DNA of 64,000 nucleotides from SG-bin7 sp964498095 (GTDB lineage: Bacteria > Bdellovibrionota > Bdellovibrionia > Bdellovibrionales > SG-bin7): positions 62,001-126,000 of the forward strand of contig CAZCFY010000004.1 of the NCBI GenBank assembly GCA_964498095.1. The letters are read 5' to 3'. Each line of letters starts with the position of its first letter. Position 1 is the stretch's first letter. The position numbers were made by a program, and so were the translations under genes. This document shows, piece by piece, positions 8,496 to 16,909 of this stretch. The notes below the pieces were generated by a model. That model ran no database searches. It was not told where the DNA came from and saw nothing but the letters and a program-made list of their open reading frames with translations.

Positions 8496-9578
8496 ATGTC
8501 GCTTATTCCCAACTTACGAGTAGTAGATTTATCCCGGGTTTTGGCTGGACCGTATTGCACGCAAGTTCTCGGCGACCTTGGCGCGAGCGTGATCAAAGTC
8601 GAACATCCCGTTCTTGGCGATGAAACCCGCCATTGGGGCCCGCCCTATTTCGACAGGGATTCTTGCTACTTTTTATCCACAAACCGTAATAAAAAAATCG
8701 TGAAGTTGGATTTGAAAAATGCCGGAGACCGCAAAAAACTTTTTAGTATGTTGAAAAAAGCCGATGTGCTCGTCGAAAATTTCCGCGCCGGTTACTTAAA
8801 AAAAATAGGACTTGATTACAAAACTTTGCAAAAAAAATTTCCGCGTCTGATCTACTGTAGCATCACTGGCTTTGGCCAGCGCGGGCCATATGCCGAGCGA
8901 CCGGGATACGACCTTTTGATTCAAGCTCTCGGCGGAATCATGAGTATTACGGGTCCGGATGAGCGCACGCCGACAAAAGTGGGCGTTGCCGTCACAGACA
9001 TTACGACCGGATTGTATGCCGCCATCGCCATTTTAGCCGCCGTTATGGAACGCCAAAAATCAAAACGCGGTCAACATATAGACTTGGCATTATTTGATAC
9101 CCAAGTGAGCTGGCTCGCCCACCGGGCCATCAATTTTTTGACCACCGGCCGCGCGGAAGTTCCGTTGGGCAACGATCACCCTACGATTGTGCCTTACGGA
9201 GTTTTTGCCGCAAAGGACCACCCGTTGGCCGTGGCCGTCGGCAACGACGAGCAATTTCGAAATTTTTGCCACGCCCTTGGCGTTGATTGGTCGGAGCACA
9301 GAAAATTCGCGACAAACCCCGCGCGGGTAAAAAACCGCAAGGAATTGGCGGGAAAAATAAATTCGGTCCTTAATGGCCGCGCGCGAAATTTTTGGTTGCG
9401 AAAACTCGAGGCCCACGATGTGCCCTGCGCGCCTATTAATAACATGGCTGATATTGCCCGCGATCCTCAACAACGTTTTAAAAAACTTTTTATGAAGATG
9501 AGCGACGGCCGCACCCCTTGCTTACGTAGCCCCATGAACTTTTCCCGCACGCCGATACGGAAGTATGCGCGGACATAG
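8496..9578 (+). CDS. CaiB/BaiF family III CoA-transferase
   Basis: A 360-residue class III CoA-transferase, which moves CoA between carboxylic acids through an aspartyl intermediate. The N-terminus VVDLSRVLAGPYCTQ (residues 9-23), LGASVIKVEHP and the catalytic Asp139 in RPGYDLLIQA are all present. The frame opens at 8382, but the family begins at MSLIPNLRV, and the ATG at 8496 has gagag just before it. No dehydrogenase or hydratase neighbours indicate the substrate; alpha-methylacyl-CoA racemase activity is possible in the same family. Confidence 0.9.
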   Translation: MSLIPNLRVVDLSRVLAGPYCTQVLGDLGASVIKVEHPVLGDETRHWGPPYFDRDSCYFLSTNRNKKIVKLDLKNAGDRKKLFSMLKKADVLVENFRAGYLKKIGLDYKTLQKKFPRLIYCSITGFGQRGPYAERPGYDLLIQALGGIMSITGPDERTPTKVGVAVTDITTGLYAAIAILAAVMERQKSKRGQHIDLALFDTQVSWLAHRAINFLTTGRAEVPLGNDHPTIVPYGVFAAKDHPLAVAVGNDEQFRNFCHALGVDWSEHRKFATNPARVKNRKELAGKINSVLNGRARNFWLRKLEAHDVPCAPINNMADIARDPQQRFKKLFMKMSDGRTPCLRSPMNFSRTPIRKYART

Positions 9579-9594
9579 TGAGCCCTGTTGAGAG

Positions 9595-10545
9595 TTAAAT
9601 TCCGCGTTTTAGTAAAAATCGTTGAACTTCTAGATTAAATTTCTCGGGTTTTTCCATCATTAGGAAATGCCCCGTGTCGTCCCATTCCTGATAAGAAAGA
9701 TCGGCAATAAACGTGCGCAAAAATTTTTCGTTATTAATGTCCAGATCAGGTGACTTAACGCGGAAATGCAGTACAGGAACCTTTATCGCATCCGGCTTAT
9801 AAAGTGCCTCTGAAGCCATGCCGCGCAAAGCCTTCCACGCGACATGTTTTTTTGCCGCAAGCATTTTTTGTTTTATATCGGTACGCACACTTTCCGGGGA
9901 TTGCGCGACAAACATGGTATCAACCATCGCGGCGGCAACCTTTTTATAATTTGCGCCTTGAAGATCCTTTACCTTTTGTGCGAAGTCTTTTTCTAGGTCC
10001 TTTGAAGCGGGCCCCAAGAATGAATCGGCAAGCACTAAAGCCGTTACTTGCTTGGGAAATTTGCGGTAAAAATGGCGCACGGTTAATCCGCCAAGGCTAT
10101 GGCCAATAAGAACAGCCCGGCGCACCCCCGCAAACTGAAAAACGGCGTCGATAGCGTCAACAAATTCATCAACGGAATATTGCAGAGTCGTCGGCTTATC
10201 ACTCTTGCCATGTCCTGGCAGATCAATACGGATGACCCGTTGTCGCGCGGCTAACTCCATAATTTGCGCGTCCCAAAAAGTGGAATCACAGGTCCAGCCG
10301 TGAATGAACACAATCGCGTCTTCGGCATTGTGACCAAATTCCTCATAGTGTACGCGGTGACCTTTCCAATTCACCATTTGCGAGCGGCCTCCGGAAACGG
10401 TGGAAGCAATCGTACGAGATTTTGAAACTGGCTTAGTGTTCGCAATAATTTGGGTTCCCGTAAGCTGTTGATTAGAACTACATCCTGATAAAAGGCAAAA
10501 TGCCGAAATAAAAAAAGACCTCACGAATGGGCAATTTAACCGCAT
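9595..10545 (-). CDS. Alpha/beta hydrolase, predicted lipoprotein
   Basis: A 316-residue hydrolase with a lipobox LLSGC (Cys22), so it is probably anchored in the envelope. The fold is clear: the oxyanion motif HGWTCDS near residue 82, nucleophile Ser150 in GHSLGG, acid probably in SPDLDINN, and His293 in TGHFLM. The 40 residues after the lipobox look like a flexible linker. It resembles haloperoxidase/lactonase-like esterases, but the substrate cannot be read. The ATG at 10545 is preceded by gaggt. It converges on the CoA-transferase gene with a 16-base gap. Confidence 0.9.
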   Translation of the reverse strand: MRLNCPFVRSFFISAFCLLSGCSSNQQLTGTQIIANTKPVSKSRTIASTVSGGRSQMVNWKGHRVHYEEFGHNAEDAIVFIHGWTCDSTFWDAQIMELAARQRVIRIDLPGHGKSDKPTTLQYSVDEFVDAIDAVFQFAGVRRAVLIGHSLGGLTVRHFYRKFPKQVTALVLADSFLGPASKDLEKDFAQKVKDLQGANYKKVAAAMVDTMFVAQSPESVRTDIKQKMLAAKKHVAWKALRGMASEALYKPDAIKVPVLHFRVKSPDLDINNEKFLRTFIADLSYQEWDDTGHFLMMEKPEKFNLEVQRFLLKRGI

Positions 10546-10668
10546 AACTAGACCTCACGTTGTAAATGGAATTTTACATTTAGTTTCTAGAATTGAAAAA
10601 CATTTAAGCCCCGTTTGCGCCTTGCGTTTTTTCTTTAAAGTGTTCCTGATTATAAGTAAGTTTGGAGA

Positions 10669-11208
10669 ATGAAAAAAATCTTCTTTCTCAACATCTTATT
10701 AGGAGCACATCTCACCATGGCCGCTGACACTTCAAAAATCTATGACATTTCCGTGACTACCATCGACGGTAAATCACAGACTCTGAAGGAATATGCGGGC
10801 AAAACTTTACTCATCGTTAACACCGCATCAAAATGCGGTTACACGCCCCAGTATGAAGGTCTTGAATCTTTGTCCGAAAAATATAAGAGCAAGGGCCTAG
10901 TCGTATTAGGAGTGCCTTGTAATCAATTCGGCGCCCAAGAACCCGGAAGTGAAGCGGAAATTAAGAAGTTTTGTAAGCTTAAATATGGGGTTAATTTCCC
11001 CATGTTAAAAAAGGCTGATGTTAACGGTGACAACCGTCATCCTCTTTATAAATTTTTACTGGCAAACAGTTCCGATAAAAAAGATATTCAGTGGAACTTT
11101 GAAAAATTTGTGGTTGGGCCCGACGGAAAAGTTTTGGCAAGATTTAATTCCAAAGTGGAACCAAATTCCCCGGAACTTGTTGGTTTAATCGAGAAGACTC
11201 TGCAGTAA
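10669..11208 (+). CDS. Secreted glutathione-peroxidase-family thiol peroxidase
   Basis: A 179-residue protein with a short signal peptide (cleavage probably after HLTMA) followed by a GPx fold. The peroxidatic Cys56 sits in NTASKCGYTP, Gln86 in VPCNQFGAQEP, and the conserved Trp/Asn in IQWNFEKF. Cys, not selenocysteine, is used, and most bacterial enzymes of this kind use thioredoxin rather than glutathione. It would detoxify peroxides in the periplasm. The 3' end overlaps the convergent gene by 24 bases. Confidence 0.92.
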   Translation: MKKIFFLNILLGAHLTMAADTSKIYDISVTTIDGKSQTLKEYAGKTLLIVNTASKCGYTPQYEGLESLSEKYKSKGLVVLGVPCNQFGAQEPGSEAEIKKFCKLKYGVNFPMLKKADVNGDNRHPLYKFLLANSSDKKDIQWNFEKFVVGPDGKVLARFNSKVEPNSPELVGLIEKTLQ

Positions 11209-11625
11209 TTTTCCTTCGAAACTCATAATGTAAGAATTGGCGCCGCGATTTACCCAAAATTCGCGGTAAACCATTTCTTTGCCTTCTAAAGAAATATCCA
11301 CGCGCTGGATAATACCATTTTCGAAATCAAACTTGATCCGGTCTTTGGTAATTGCACCAATTTTTTTCCCTTGATGGAAAAGTTGATTTTCTTTAATGGC
11401 AAATTCCGGAAATTCCCACGGCATTTCCATTGATCCACAACCAAAGAAACCATTATGTATCATTAGCGATTTTTCATTTTGTAATACCGCTAACTTAAAC
11501 TGCGGGCATGGGAAGGTTTTTTCTAAGGCGTCTGTGGCCTGGCCGGAACCCTGCCAATTTCCCGAAAATTGGGCAAGACTAAAGGTTGAATAAAATAATA
11601 TTGAAGAAAAGATAACCTTGCCCAA
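11185..11625 (-). CDS. Small secreted protein of unknown function
   Basis: A 146-residue protein starting at a TTG (11625) with ggag five bases upstream. A short signal peptide ends near TFSLAQ. The mature part begins FSGNWQGSGQ, has two Cys that may pair (FPCPQF and FFGCGSM), and looks like a small beta-barrel of the lipocalin/THAP4 shape, which is only an impression. It overlaps the 3' end of the GPx gene and diverges from the small gene at 11675. I do not recognise it. Confidence 0.7.
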   Translation of the reverse strand: MGKVIFSSILFYSTFSLAQFSGNWQGSGQATDALEKTFPCPQFKLAVLQNEKSLMIHNGFFGCGSMEMPWEFPEFAIKENQLFHQGKKIGAITKDRIKFDFENGIIQRVDISLEGKEMVYREFWVNRGANSYIMSFEGKLLQSLLD

Positions 11626-11674
11626 TGTGTCTCCGTGCTTTTTAATAAGTTAAACATTTCGCGGAGGTTTGTAA

Positions 11675-11929
11675 ATGAAACGTATTTACCTGATTGCGGT
11701 TTTGGTAATGGGTCCTTTTTGGGCACAGGCAGAAGGTCCAGCCGAAGGGGATAAATTAAATGAACACAAAAAAGCGATTTTGGAAAATATTGATTCGCGG
11801 ATAACAAACCTCAACAAAGCCAAAGAATGTGTGAACGCCGCACAAACTAAAGATGCCATGAAAGCTTGCCATCAGCAATTGCGCATGGAACAAAAGGACC
11901 TTCATATGAAACACAAGATGGGCAAATGA
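11675..11929 (+). CDS. Small secreted helical protein
   Basis: An 84-residue protein with signal peptide ending QAEG (about residue 20), then a Lys/Glu-rich helical region with two Cys (KAKECVNAA and MKACHQQL) spaced to form a helical hairpin. A good ribosome site (ggaggt) precedes the ATG. The stop overlaps the start of the methyltransferase gene (ATGA). It is probably periplasmic; the function is unknown. Confidence 0.75.
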   Translation: MKRIYLIAVLVMGPFWAQAEGPAEGDKLNEHKKAILENIDSRITNLNKAKECVNAAQTKDAMKACHQQLRMEQKDLHMKHKMGK

Positions 11930-12561
11930 GACTCGACGTTGATTCGATCCAAAAAGCCTACAAACGTTACGCTAAGTACTACAATTTTTATTTCGGAAAA
12001 ATCTTTCACCCTGGCCGTCAAACTGCGGTTGAACTCACGGATCAGCACTCCGGCGCGCGCGTTTTAGAGGTCGGCGTAGGCACTGGCCTCTCGCTCCCAC
12101 TCTACCCGCCTCATGTTAAAATCACGGGCATAGATATTTCCAAAGACATGCTTTATTACGCCAAGCAATTAGTGAATGACGAAAATTTAAAAAACGTCGA
12201 AGCGCTATTGGACATGGACGCGGAGAAAATGACGTTTCCCGACAATTCTTTTGATTCCATTGTGGCCATGTATGTGGCGACGGTCGTTCCAAACCCTAAA
12301 AAATTTGTCAGCGAAATGAAACGCGTTTGCAAGCCCGGCGGCAAAATAATTTTGTTAAATCACTTTAACAACAAAGAACGTTTATTCGGTAAAGTCGCCA
12401 ATCTGCTTTCTCCTATTTCAAAATATGTTGGCTTTCGCACGAATTTGACCCTTGAGGAATTTCTAGAAGAAACCGGCCTTGAGATTGATAATCGTATCGC
12501 CGTCAACATCATGGAACTGTGGACCATTCTTGTCTCTACCAACAACAAAAGCTCGCACTAG
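11926..12561 (+). CDS. Class I SAM methyltransferase, PmtA-like
   Basis: A 211-residue methyltransferase. The SAM-binding motif I is VLEVGVGTGLSLPLYP, followed by the acidic ITGIDIS and the post-motif region MAMYVATVVPNPKKFV. This motif wording is typical of bacterial phosphatidylethanolamine N-methyltransferases of the Rhodobacter PmtA type, which make phosphatidylcholine precursors at the inner membrane. The frame opens at 11866, but the ATG at 11926 gives a family-like N-terminus and overlaps the preceding stop. The lipid substrate is inferred. Confidence 0.85.
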   Translation: MRLDVDSIQKAYKRYAKYYNFYFGKIFHPGRQTAVELTDQHSGARVLEVGVGTGLSLPLYPPHVKITGIDISKDMLYYAKQLVNDENLKNVEALLDMDAEKMTFPDNSFDSIVAMYVATVVPNPKKFVSEMKRVCKPGGKIILLNHFNNKERLFGKVANLLSPISKYVGFRTNLTLEEFLEETGLEIDNRIAVNIMELWTILVSTNNKSSH

Positions 12562-12598
12562 AGCGCTAGAGGTCAACCGCCTTTTTACTCGTTCGTAA

Positions 12599-12658
12599 TT
12601 AAATAAGTTGTAGCTTCCCCTTTTTTTGCGAACAAAAGGGAAGCCACAACTTATTTAA
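12599..12658. repeat. 60-base near-perfect inverted repeat between convergent genes
   Basis: The left arm starts ttaaataagttgtagcttcc and the right arm ends with its complement. About 24 pairs form with one mismatch and one bulge around a small AT-rich loop. It lies 38 bases after the methyltransferase stop, upstream of the lipoprotein gene's own terminator. It could act as a bidirectional terminator, although no clean T-run follows, or be a dispersed repeat. Next to it (12658-12692) an imperfect tandem repeat of ATCTGGAAT(ATTGA) occurs. The rest of the 261-base gap 12562-12822 holds only the terminator at 12765-12793. Confidence 0.6.
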
Positions 12659-12764
12659 TCTGGAATATTGAATCTGGAATCTGGAATATTGAGTTGAAGG
12701 GTCACGCAATCAGCACTGATGTCGCTTCGCATTGAGGAAAGGGAACTGTTACCTAAAAAGTTAC

Positions 12765-12793
12765 CTAAAAAAAAGGCCCGCGAAAGCGGGCCT
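12765..12793 (-). terminator. Rho-independent terminator of the Tyr-rich lipoprotein gene
   Basis: Reading the minus strand, an 8-bp stem aggcccgc/gcgggcct with a four-base loop is followed by a run of nine T. It begins 30 bases after the stop of the lipoprotein gene. It is the clearest terminator in the window and fits a well-expressed monocistronic gene. Confidence 0.9.
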
Positions 12794-12822
12794 CGTGCAC
12801 TTTATTGCAGTAGCAATAAAAA

Positions 12823-13554
12823 TTATTTGCTATAGCCGTAAGCTTTAAGCTGCGGAGCAAACCAATCTTTTTGCATTAGCTTAACTTGCTCGGGAGTACT
12901 TCCCCAGCGGTCAGCAAGATCGTTAGCAGCAGAATCGATACCAGTCATGTCGCCTTGTTGAGCTGAGCTCAAAGCAACTTTGATTTGGTTTACATCGATG
13001 CCGTAAAGACGTTTTGTGAAGTCAGCAACGTCTTTTTCAGTACGTGAGCGGTCTTTACCGATCACGGCCCAAGTGTTAAGAAGTTTTGCAATGCTTTGTC
13101 CAGCTTCAGCCGACAAACCGTATTTTGCAGAAACATCTTTACCAGCGGCGCTGATAACTTTCATTTCTTTAGCGGCAACATCTCCTACGACGTTACGGCC
13201 TTCGCTTTTCTCTTCGTTAAGCGCGTTACCGAAATCATCGTAAAGAACGTTTGTGGGTGATAACCATGCCCATCCTACATAAGTAGCGGGATAGCCATAA
13301 GTATCATAGTAATCCCATACGCCGAACTCAAGATAGTAATCTGCGCTGAAGTACGGGTCTTCGATGTCAATGATCTTTAGACCATTGGCATAGTAGTTAC
13401 AACCAGGGCCCAAGCTACCGCAACGAGCGCCATAAACGTTGTACCAACCAGCGTAGTAAGTGTCGGGGTGATCACCGCCACCGCCGCAACCTACCATAGA
13501 AGTCATAGCCAAGCCGATTAAAGCTACTGGCAATAATAATTTTGAAAGTTTCAT
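12823..13554 (-). CDS. Tyr/Gly-rich lipoprotein of unknown function
   Basis: A 243-residue lipoprotein with signal and lipobox SMVGC (Cys23), followed by GGGG and an aromatic stretch rich in Tyr and Trp (about residues 32-105, for example DYYDTYGYP). The C-terminal 130 residues are helical and charged (KDVADFTKRLYGIDV, TPEQVKLMQKDW). A strong ribosome site (gaaaggag) and an intrinsic terminator suggest high expression as a single gene. I see no known domain. An envelope role is inferred from the lipobox alone. Confidence 0.8.
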   Translation of the reverse strand: MKLSKLLLPVALIGLAMTSMVGCGGGGDHPDTYYAGWYNVYGARCGSLGPGCNYYANGLKIIDIEDPYFSADYYLEFGVWDYYDTYGYPATYVGWAWLSPTNVLYDDFGNALNEEKSEGRNVVGDVAAKEMKVISAAGKDVSAKYGLSAEAGQSIAKLLNTWAVIGKDRSRTEKDVADFTKRLYGIDVNQIKVALSSAQQGDMTGIDSAANDLADRWGSTPEQVKLMQKDWFAPQLKAYGYSK

Positions 13555-13623
13555 TCGAAACTCCTTTCAAAAAAAAGGTTAATAATGTGCACCAATGTAT
13601 CCCCCAAAAGAGGAAATCCATTT

Positions 13624-16600
13624 CTAAAATTTTAGCGGAATGCGAATAATACTCTCCCCACAGTTAAATACCAATTCCGTCGTTTGTCTGACCTCAGACA
13701 CCACCGCATCTTCGATGGGACTGCATTCCTTAGAGGTCAGAAAACGCATTCTCGCTGGCCGCTCCACTCCCACCAATTGATGCGAGCTCGTATAGCGCGG
13801 TACCATAACATATGAACTTGGCGAAACCCCGAGTTTTGCGGGCACGTAAAGCCCCGGAACACTCGCCGCCAATTGCTCATCCTGAACAGTGACCGCAAAA
13901 AAGATTCGCGAAAAATCCGCAACGGGCATAAAACTAAATCTGTTTAGGCTCGTTGATTTCACCGTGTTGTTAATCAAGTCGTGATATTGCATTTCATAGT
14001 GGGTTTGCGCGAATACCCCAGTAAATCGTTCTCCCCAGTAGGCGGTACTTACCATCTCTACCGAGTCAGTTTTATTGATTGGTTCGAGCATTTTGTCAAT
14101 GATTTCGCCATTATTAGAAATCATTGTAAGCCGAGTTTTACCACCACCTATAGGAGTTACAAACGTATTTCCCTGGTGGCGCGTATCAAGTCCAATAAAT
14201 TTGTCGTGATCTATTTTACGTTCACCAACGAGGTTACGAAAGTGTTCCATTGCTAGTGGTTTTACATCAGAAACTTTACCATTCGAAAAATTGCCGGTAG
14301 CGTATTGCACTTTATATCCGTCGGTTTTTGCAAGCAGCACAGTCATCGTTCCCGCCGCCAATTGCCGTCGGTCTTGTTTAATATAAGAAATAGGTAAATA
14401 GCCATCGACATCTGAAATTGCTTCTAAATCTTTAAAACTCATAAAATAAAGTCGCGGACTTGCAACATTAGCAGGACGTAATTTCCACGGGTCGGGGGTT
14501 TTATCGGCAGGACGAAGTCCCCGGGCCACCCAAGCGGGTAATTTAAAATTACCTTGGCGAATCCAGAGAAAATCAGGAGGCAAAACCGCTAATTCCTGCA
14601 AGTACTGCATGCGGAAGGAGGGCTCTTTGAATGGCAATGGAATGGGTTTAAAGTTTTCATCCAGACAAATGAAAAGAAAACTAAACAATCGCTTTTTTAC
14701 GTCGGGATCGGGAACGCGGTAAATTAAAACGTAATCACGGCGGCCATCCAAATTTACGTCGATTTTTTGAATTTGCTTAAGCGTGGCTTTTTCAACGCCT
14801 GTAACCTCAAAACTCGCACTCGCTTGATACTGACCCGAAATTTCGCGTAACAACTTAATAGTATCTTTTTCTTTGGATTTTTCGACGACAACATAGTCGG
14901 CGTCATTATCGCCTTCTATGGTCGTAACTGAACGCAAATCTCTTGCCTTTAAACTTAGAGGAATACGCTTAGCCTCGAGACCCGCGAATTGGGAATTTAC
15001 GTAAACGGCAAATACCGCTTGTGTAGGAATTCGGCGTACCGGTCCATTTTCAACACTCACCGAGATAACGACCGTCACTTCGCTGGCAAAATCGTTACGG
15101 TCTACCTGAATGCTGCCTTCGAAAGTTTTTTCCGTTCCCGACGGCCATTGCGAAATGCTCCACGCCCCCGCTCCGACTCTTAAGCCTGCCGCATCGGTAC
15201 CGAGGCTTAAAGAAACACTCACGTTATTCGCCGGTAGCCAAAAATTCTTTAAGTCAAATTTGATGGGGATCGTGGAAGACCGGCCATCCCACAAAACCGA
15301 AATAGGTTCTTTTTTGGTGAGCGAAATAAATGGCTGTGGACTTACGGAAAGACTACGTTCGATGTCAAGATTTCCACTTAATGTGAACTTGTTTTTCATT
15401 TGTTCGCTGCGGAGAGTGGAAATTTGATGCGGACGGGAACCCAGCATTAAGCGCGCATAGACTTCATCTTTGTTAAAGCCCTGAGTTAATAAATCTACCG
15501 CAGCACACGCCCCAAAAGGCGTTGCCTGTGAAGTCCCATTTTTAAACTCATATCCAGCGAAATCCGTAAAAATGGCGGCGGGAATTGACATCGGATACGT
15601 ACTTAGAATTCGAAATCCCGGCGCCGCAAAATCAATACCGCTGCCGTAATTCGAAAAGTGCGCGATGGACCCGTCGTTACTATGGGCGCCGACACAAAAG
15701 ACACCGGGGTATACACAAGGCATAATTAGCGCATCGGTAGAGTCATTTCCTCCGGCCGTTACGACAACGATGCCACGCGATTGCGCTAACGCAACCATGC
15801 GGCGCACGACTTGCGAATCCACCTGTGCCGGCCAGCCCAAAGACATATTAATCACATGCACGCCGGAGCGGATCGCATAAAGGAGACCGCGCGAAATCAC
15901 ATCGCCGAATCCTTTACCGAGTTTTAAATCTTCTTCTTTCGGGCTCGGAATATTTGTGTCAGATGACTGCGGGCGCACGGGACTGCGGGGCGCATCCTGA
16001 ATAACTTTGATTGGCAATATCAGCGCATTGTCGGTACATCCTTTTAATCCCTGCTGATTTTCGGCGGCGGCAATAATTCCAGCCACGTGAGTGCCGTGAC
16101 CACTGTCGTTGTCCTCCATTACCGGAGAGCCCCACAAATCATTTGGCAGATCATTAAGTGCCATAAAGTTCCAGCCTTCACAATCCATCGGGTAGCCGTT
16201 ACCATCAGAGTCATAATTGGCATACTGGGCGCGACAAGCTTTTTCTTTTTCGGCAATTTCCGCTAAAATTTCTTTGGGCAACTCTTTGCCTTTTTCTTTT
16301 TTGCGGATATCATTGGCTTTGGCCATACATAAATCTAATTCTTTGAAAGCCGTACACTCTTTTTCTTTGCGGTAGATTCTACCTTTAAGCGCCGGATGTA
16401 ACGTATCGACTCCCGTGTCGAGAACGGCCACGATTTTCTTGCCGCTTTTTGCAGGAATAGATTTTGTTTTTCCGATATCTTCGCCGGGTTTGCCAGGAAT
16501 GTTTAGGGTAGAATATTTATCTACAAATAGCGGCTGGGGCGTACCATCGTTGCGCACTCCCCACTGTTCACTACTCATATTGTAAGACATCTTGATCGCC

Positions 16601-16908
16601 AATGAATTCTGGTCAATCGTAAACGGCAGACGCTGAGTTTTTATAAACGTGACCAGTGCCTGTACCTCTTGTTCATTACTCACCGTAAACTTATAAGTCT
16701 GGCTTAAAACGCCTTCGCCCATGGACGCTAAAGCTTTTTGTTCGTCGCGGGAGTAAATTGGCGTTAACCCTTTTACTTCCGGACGCTGTCTAATTAACTC
16801 AAGAGCCGAAGAGATTTGGCTCTGTGTGGGATTTAAAATTAACTCAATACCCGTTTGCGCTTTGGCGTGGACAGAAACTAACAGGAGGAGGGACAAAATT
16901 TTTCGCAT
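13624..16908 (-). CDS. Secreted subtilisin-like (S8) serine protease with long C-terminal region
   Basis: A 1094-residue secreted protease. It has a signal peptide (MRKILSLLLLVSVHAKA), a propeptide-like segment (about 20-110) and an S8 catalytic domain with Asp164 (AVLDTGVD), His271 (SGHGTHVAG), Asn388 (TAGGNDS) and Ser460 (NGTSQATP). A charged insert with four Cys and the calcium-loop-like DSDGNG lies between Asp and His (about 178-245). The roughly 600-residue C-terminus has beta-sandwich and repeat-like parts, including DVNLDGRRDYV, which resembles FG-GAP or VCBS loops. The frame extends to 17046, but the ATG at 16908 gives the signal peptide and lies one base after the preceding stop. Confidence 0.92.
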   Translation of the reverse strand: MRKILSLLLLVSVHAKAQTGIELILNPTQSQISSALELIRQRPEVKGLTPIYSRDEQKALASMGEGVLSQTYKFTVSNEQEVQALVTFIKTQRLPFTIDQNSLAIKMSYNMSSEQWGVRNDGTPQPLFVDKYSTLNIPGKPGEDIGKTKSIPAKSGKKIVAVLDTGVDTLHPALKGRIYRKEKECTAFKELDLCMAKANDIRKKEKGKELPKEILAEIAEKEKACRAQYANYDSDGNGYPMDCEGWNFMALNDLPNDLWGSPVMEDNDSGHGTHVAGIIAAAENQQGLKGCTDNALILPIKVIQDAPRSPVRPQSSDTNIPSPKEEDLKLGKGFGDVISRGLLYAIRSGVHVINMSLGWPAQVDSQVVRRMVALAQSRGIVVVTAGGNDSTDALIMPCVYPGVFCVGAHSNDGSIAHFSNYGSGIDFAAPGFRILSTYPMSIPAAIFTDFAGYEFKNGTSQATPFGACAAVDLLTQGFNKDEVYARLMLGSRPHQISTLRSEQMKNKFTLSGNLDIERSLSVSPQPFISLTKKEPISVLWDGRSSTIPIKFDLKNFWLPANNVSVSLSLGTDAAGLRVGAGAWSISQWPSGTEKTFEGSIQVDRNDFASEVTVVISVSVENGPVRRIPTQAVFAVYVNSQFAGLEAKRIPLSLKARDLRSVTTIEGDNDADYVVVEKSKEKDTIKLLREISGQYQASASFEVTGVEKATLKQIQKIDVNLDGRRDYVLIYRVPDPDVKKRLFSFLFICLDENFKPIPLPFKEPSFRMQYLQELAVLPPDFLWIRQGNFKLPAWVARGLRPADKTPDPWKLRPANVASPRLYFMSFKDLEAISDVDGYLPISYIKQDRRQLAAGTMTVLLAKTDGYKVQYATGNFSNGKVSDVKPLAMEHFRNLVGERKIDHDKFIGLDTRHQGNTFVTPIGGGKTRLTMISNNGEIIDKMLEPINKTDSVEMVSTAYWGERFTGVFAQTHYEMQYHDLINNTVKSTSLNRFSFMPVADFSRIFFAVTVQDEQLAASVPGLYVPAKLGVSPSSYVMVPRYTSSHQLVGVERPARMRFLTSKECSPIEDAVVSEVRQTTELVFNCGESIIRIPLKF

Positions 16909-16909
16909 A

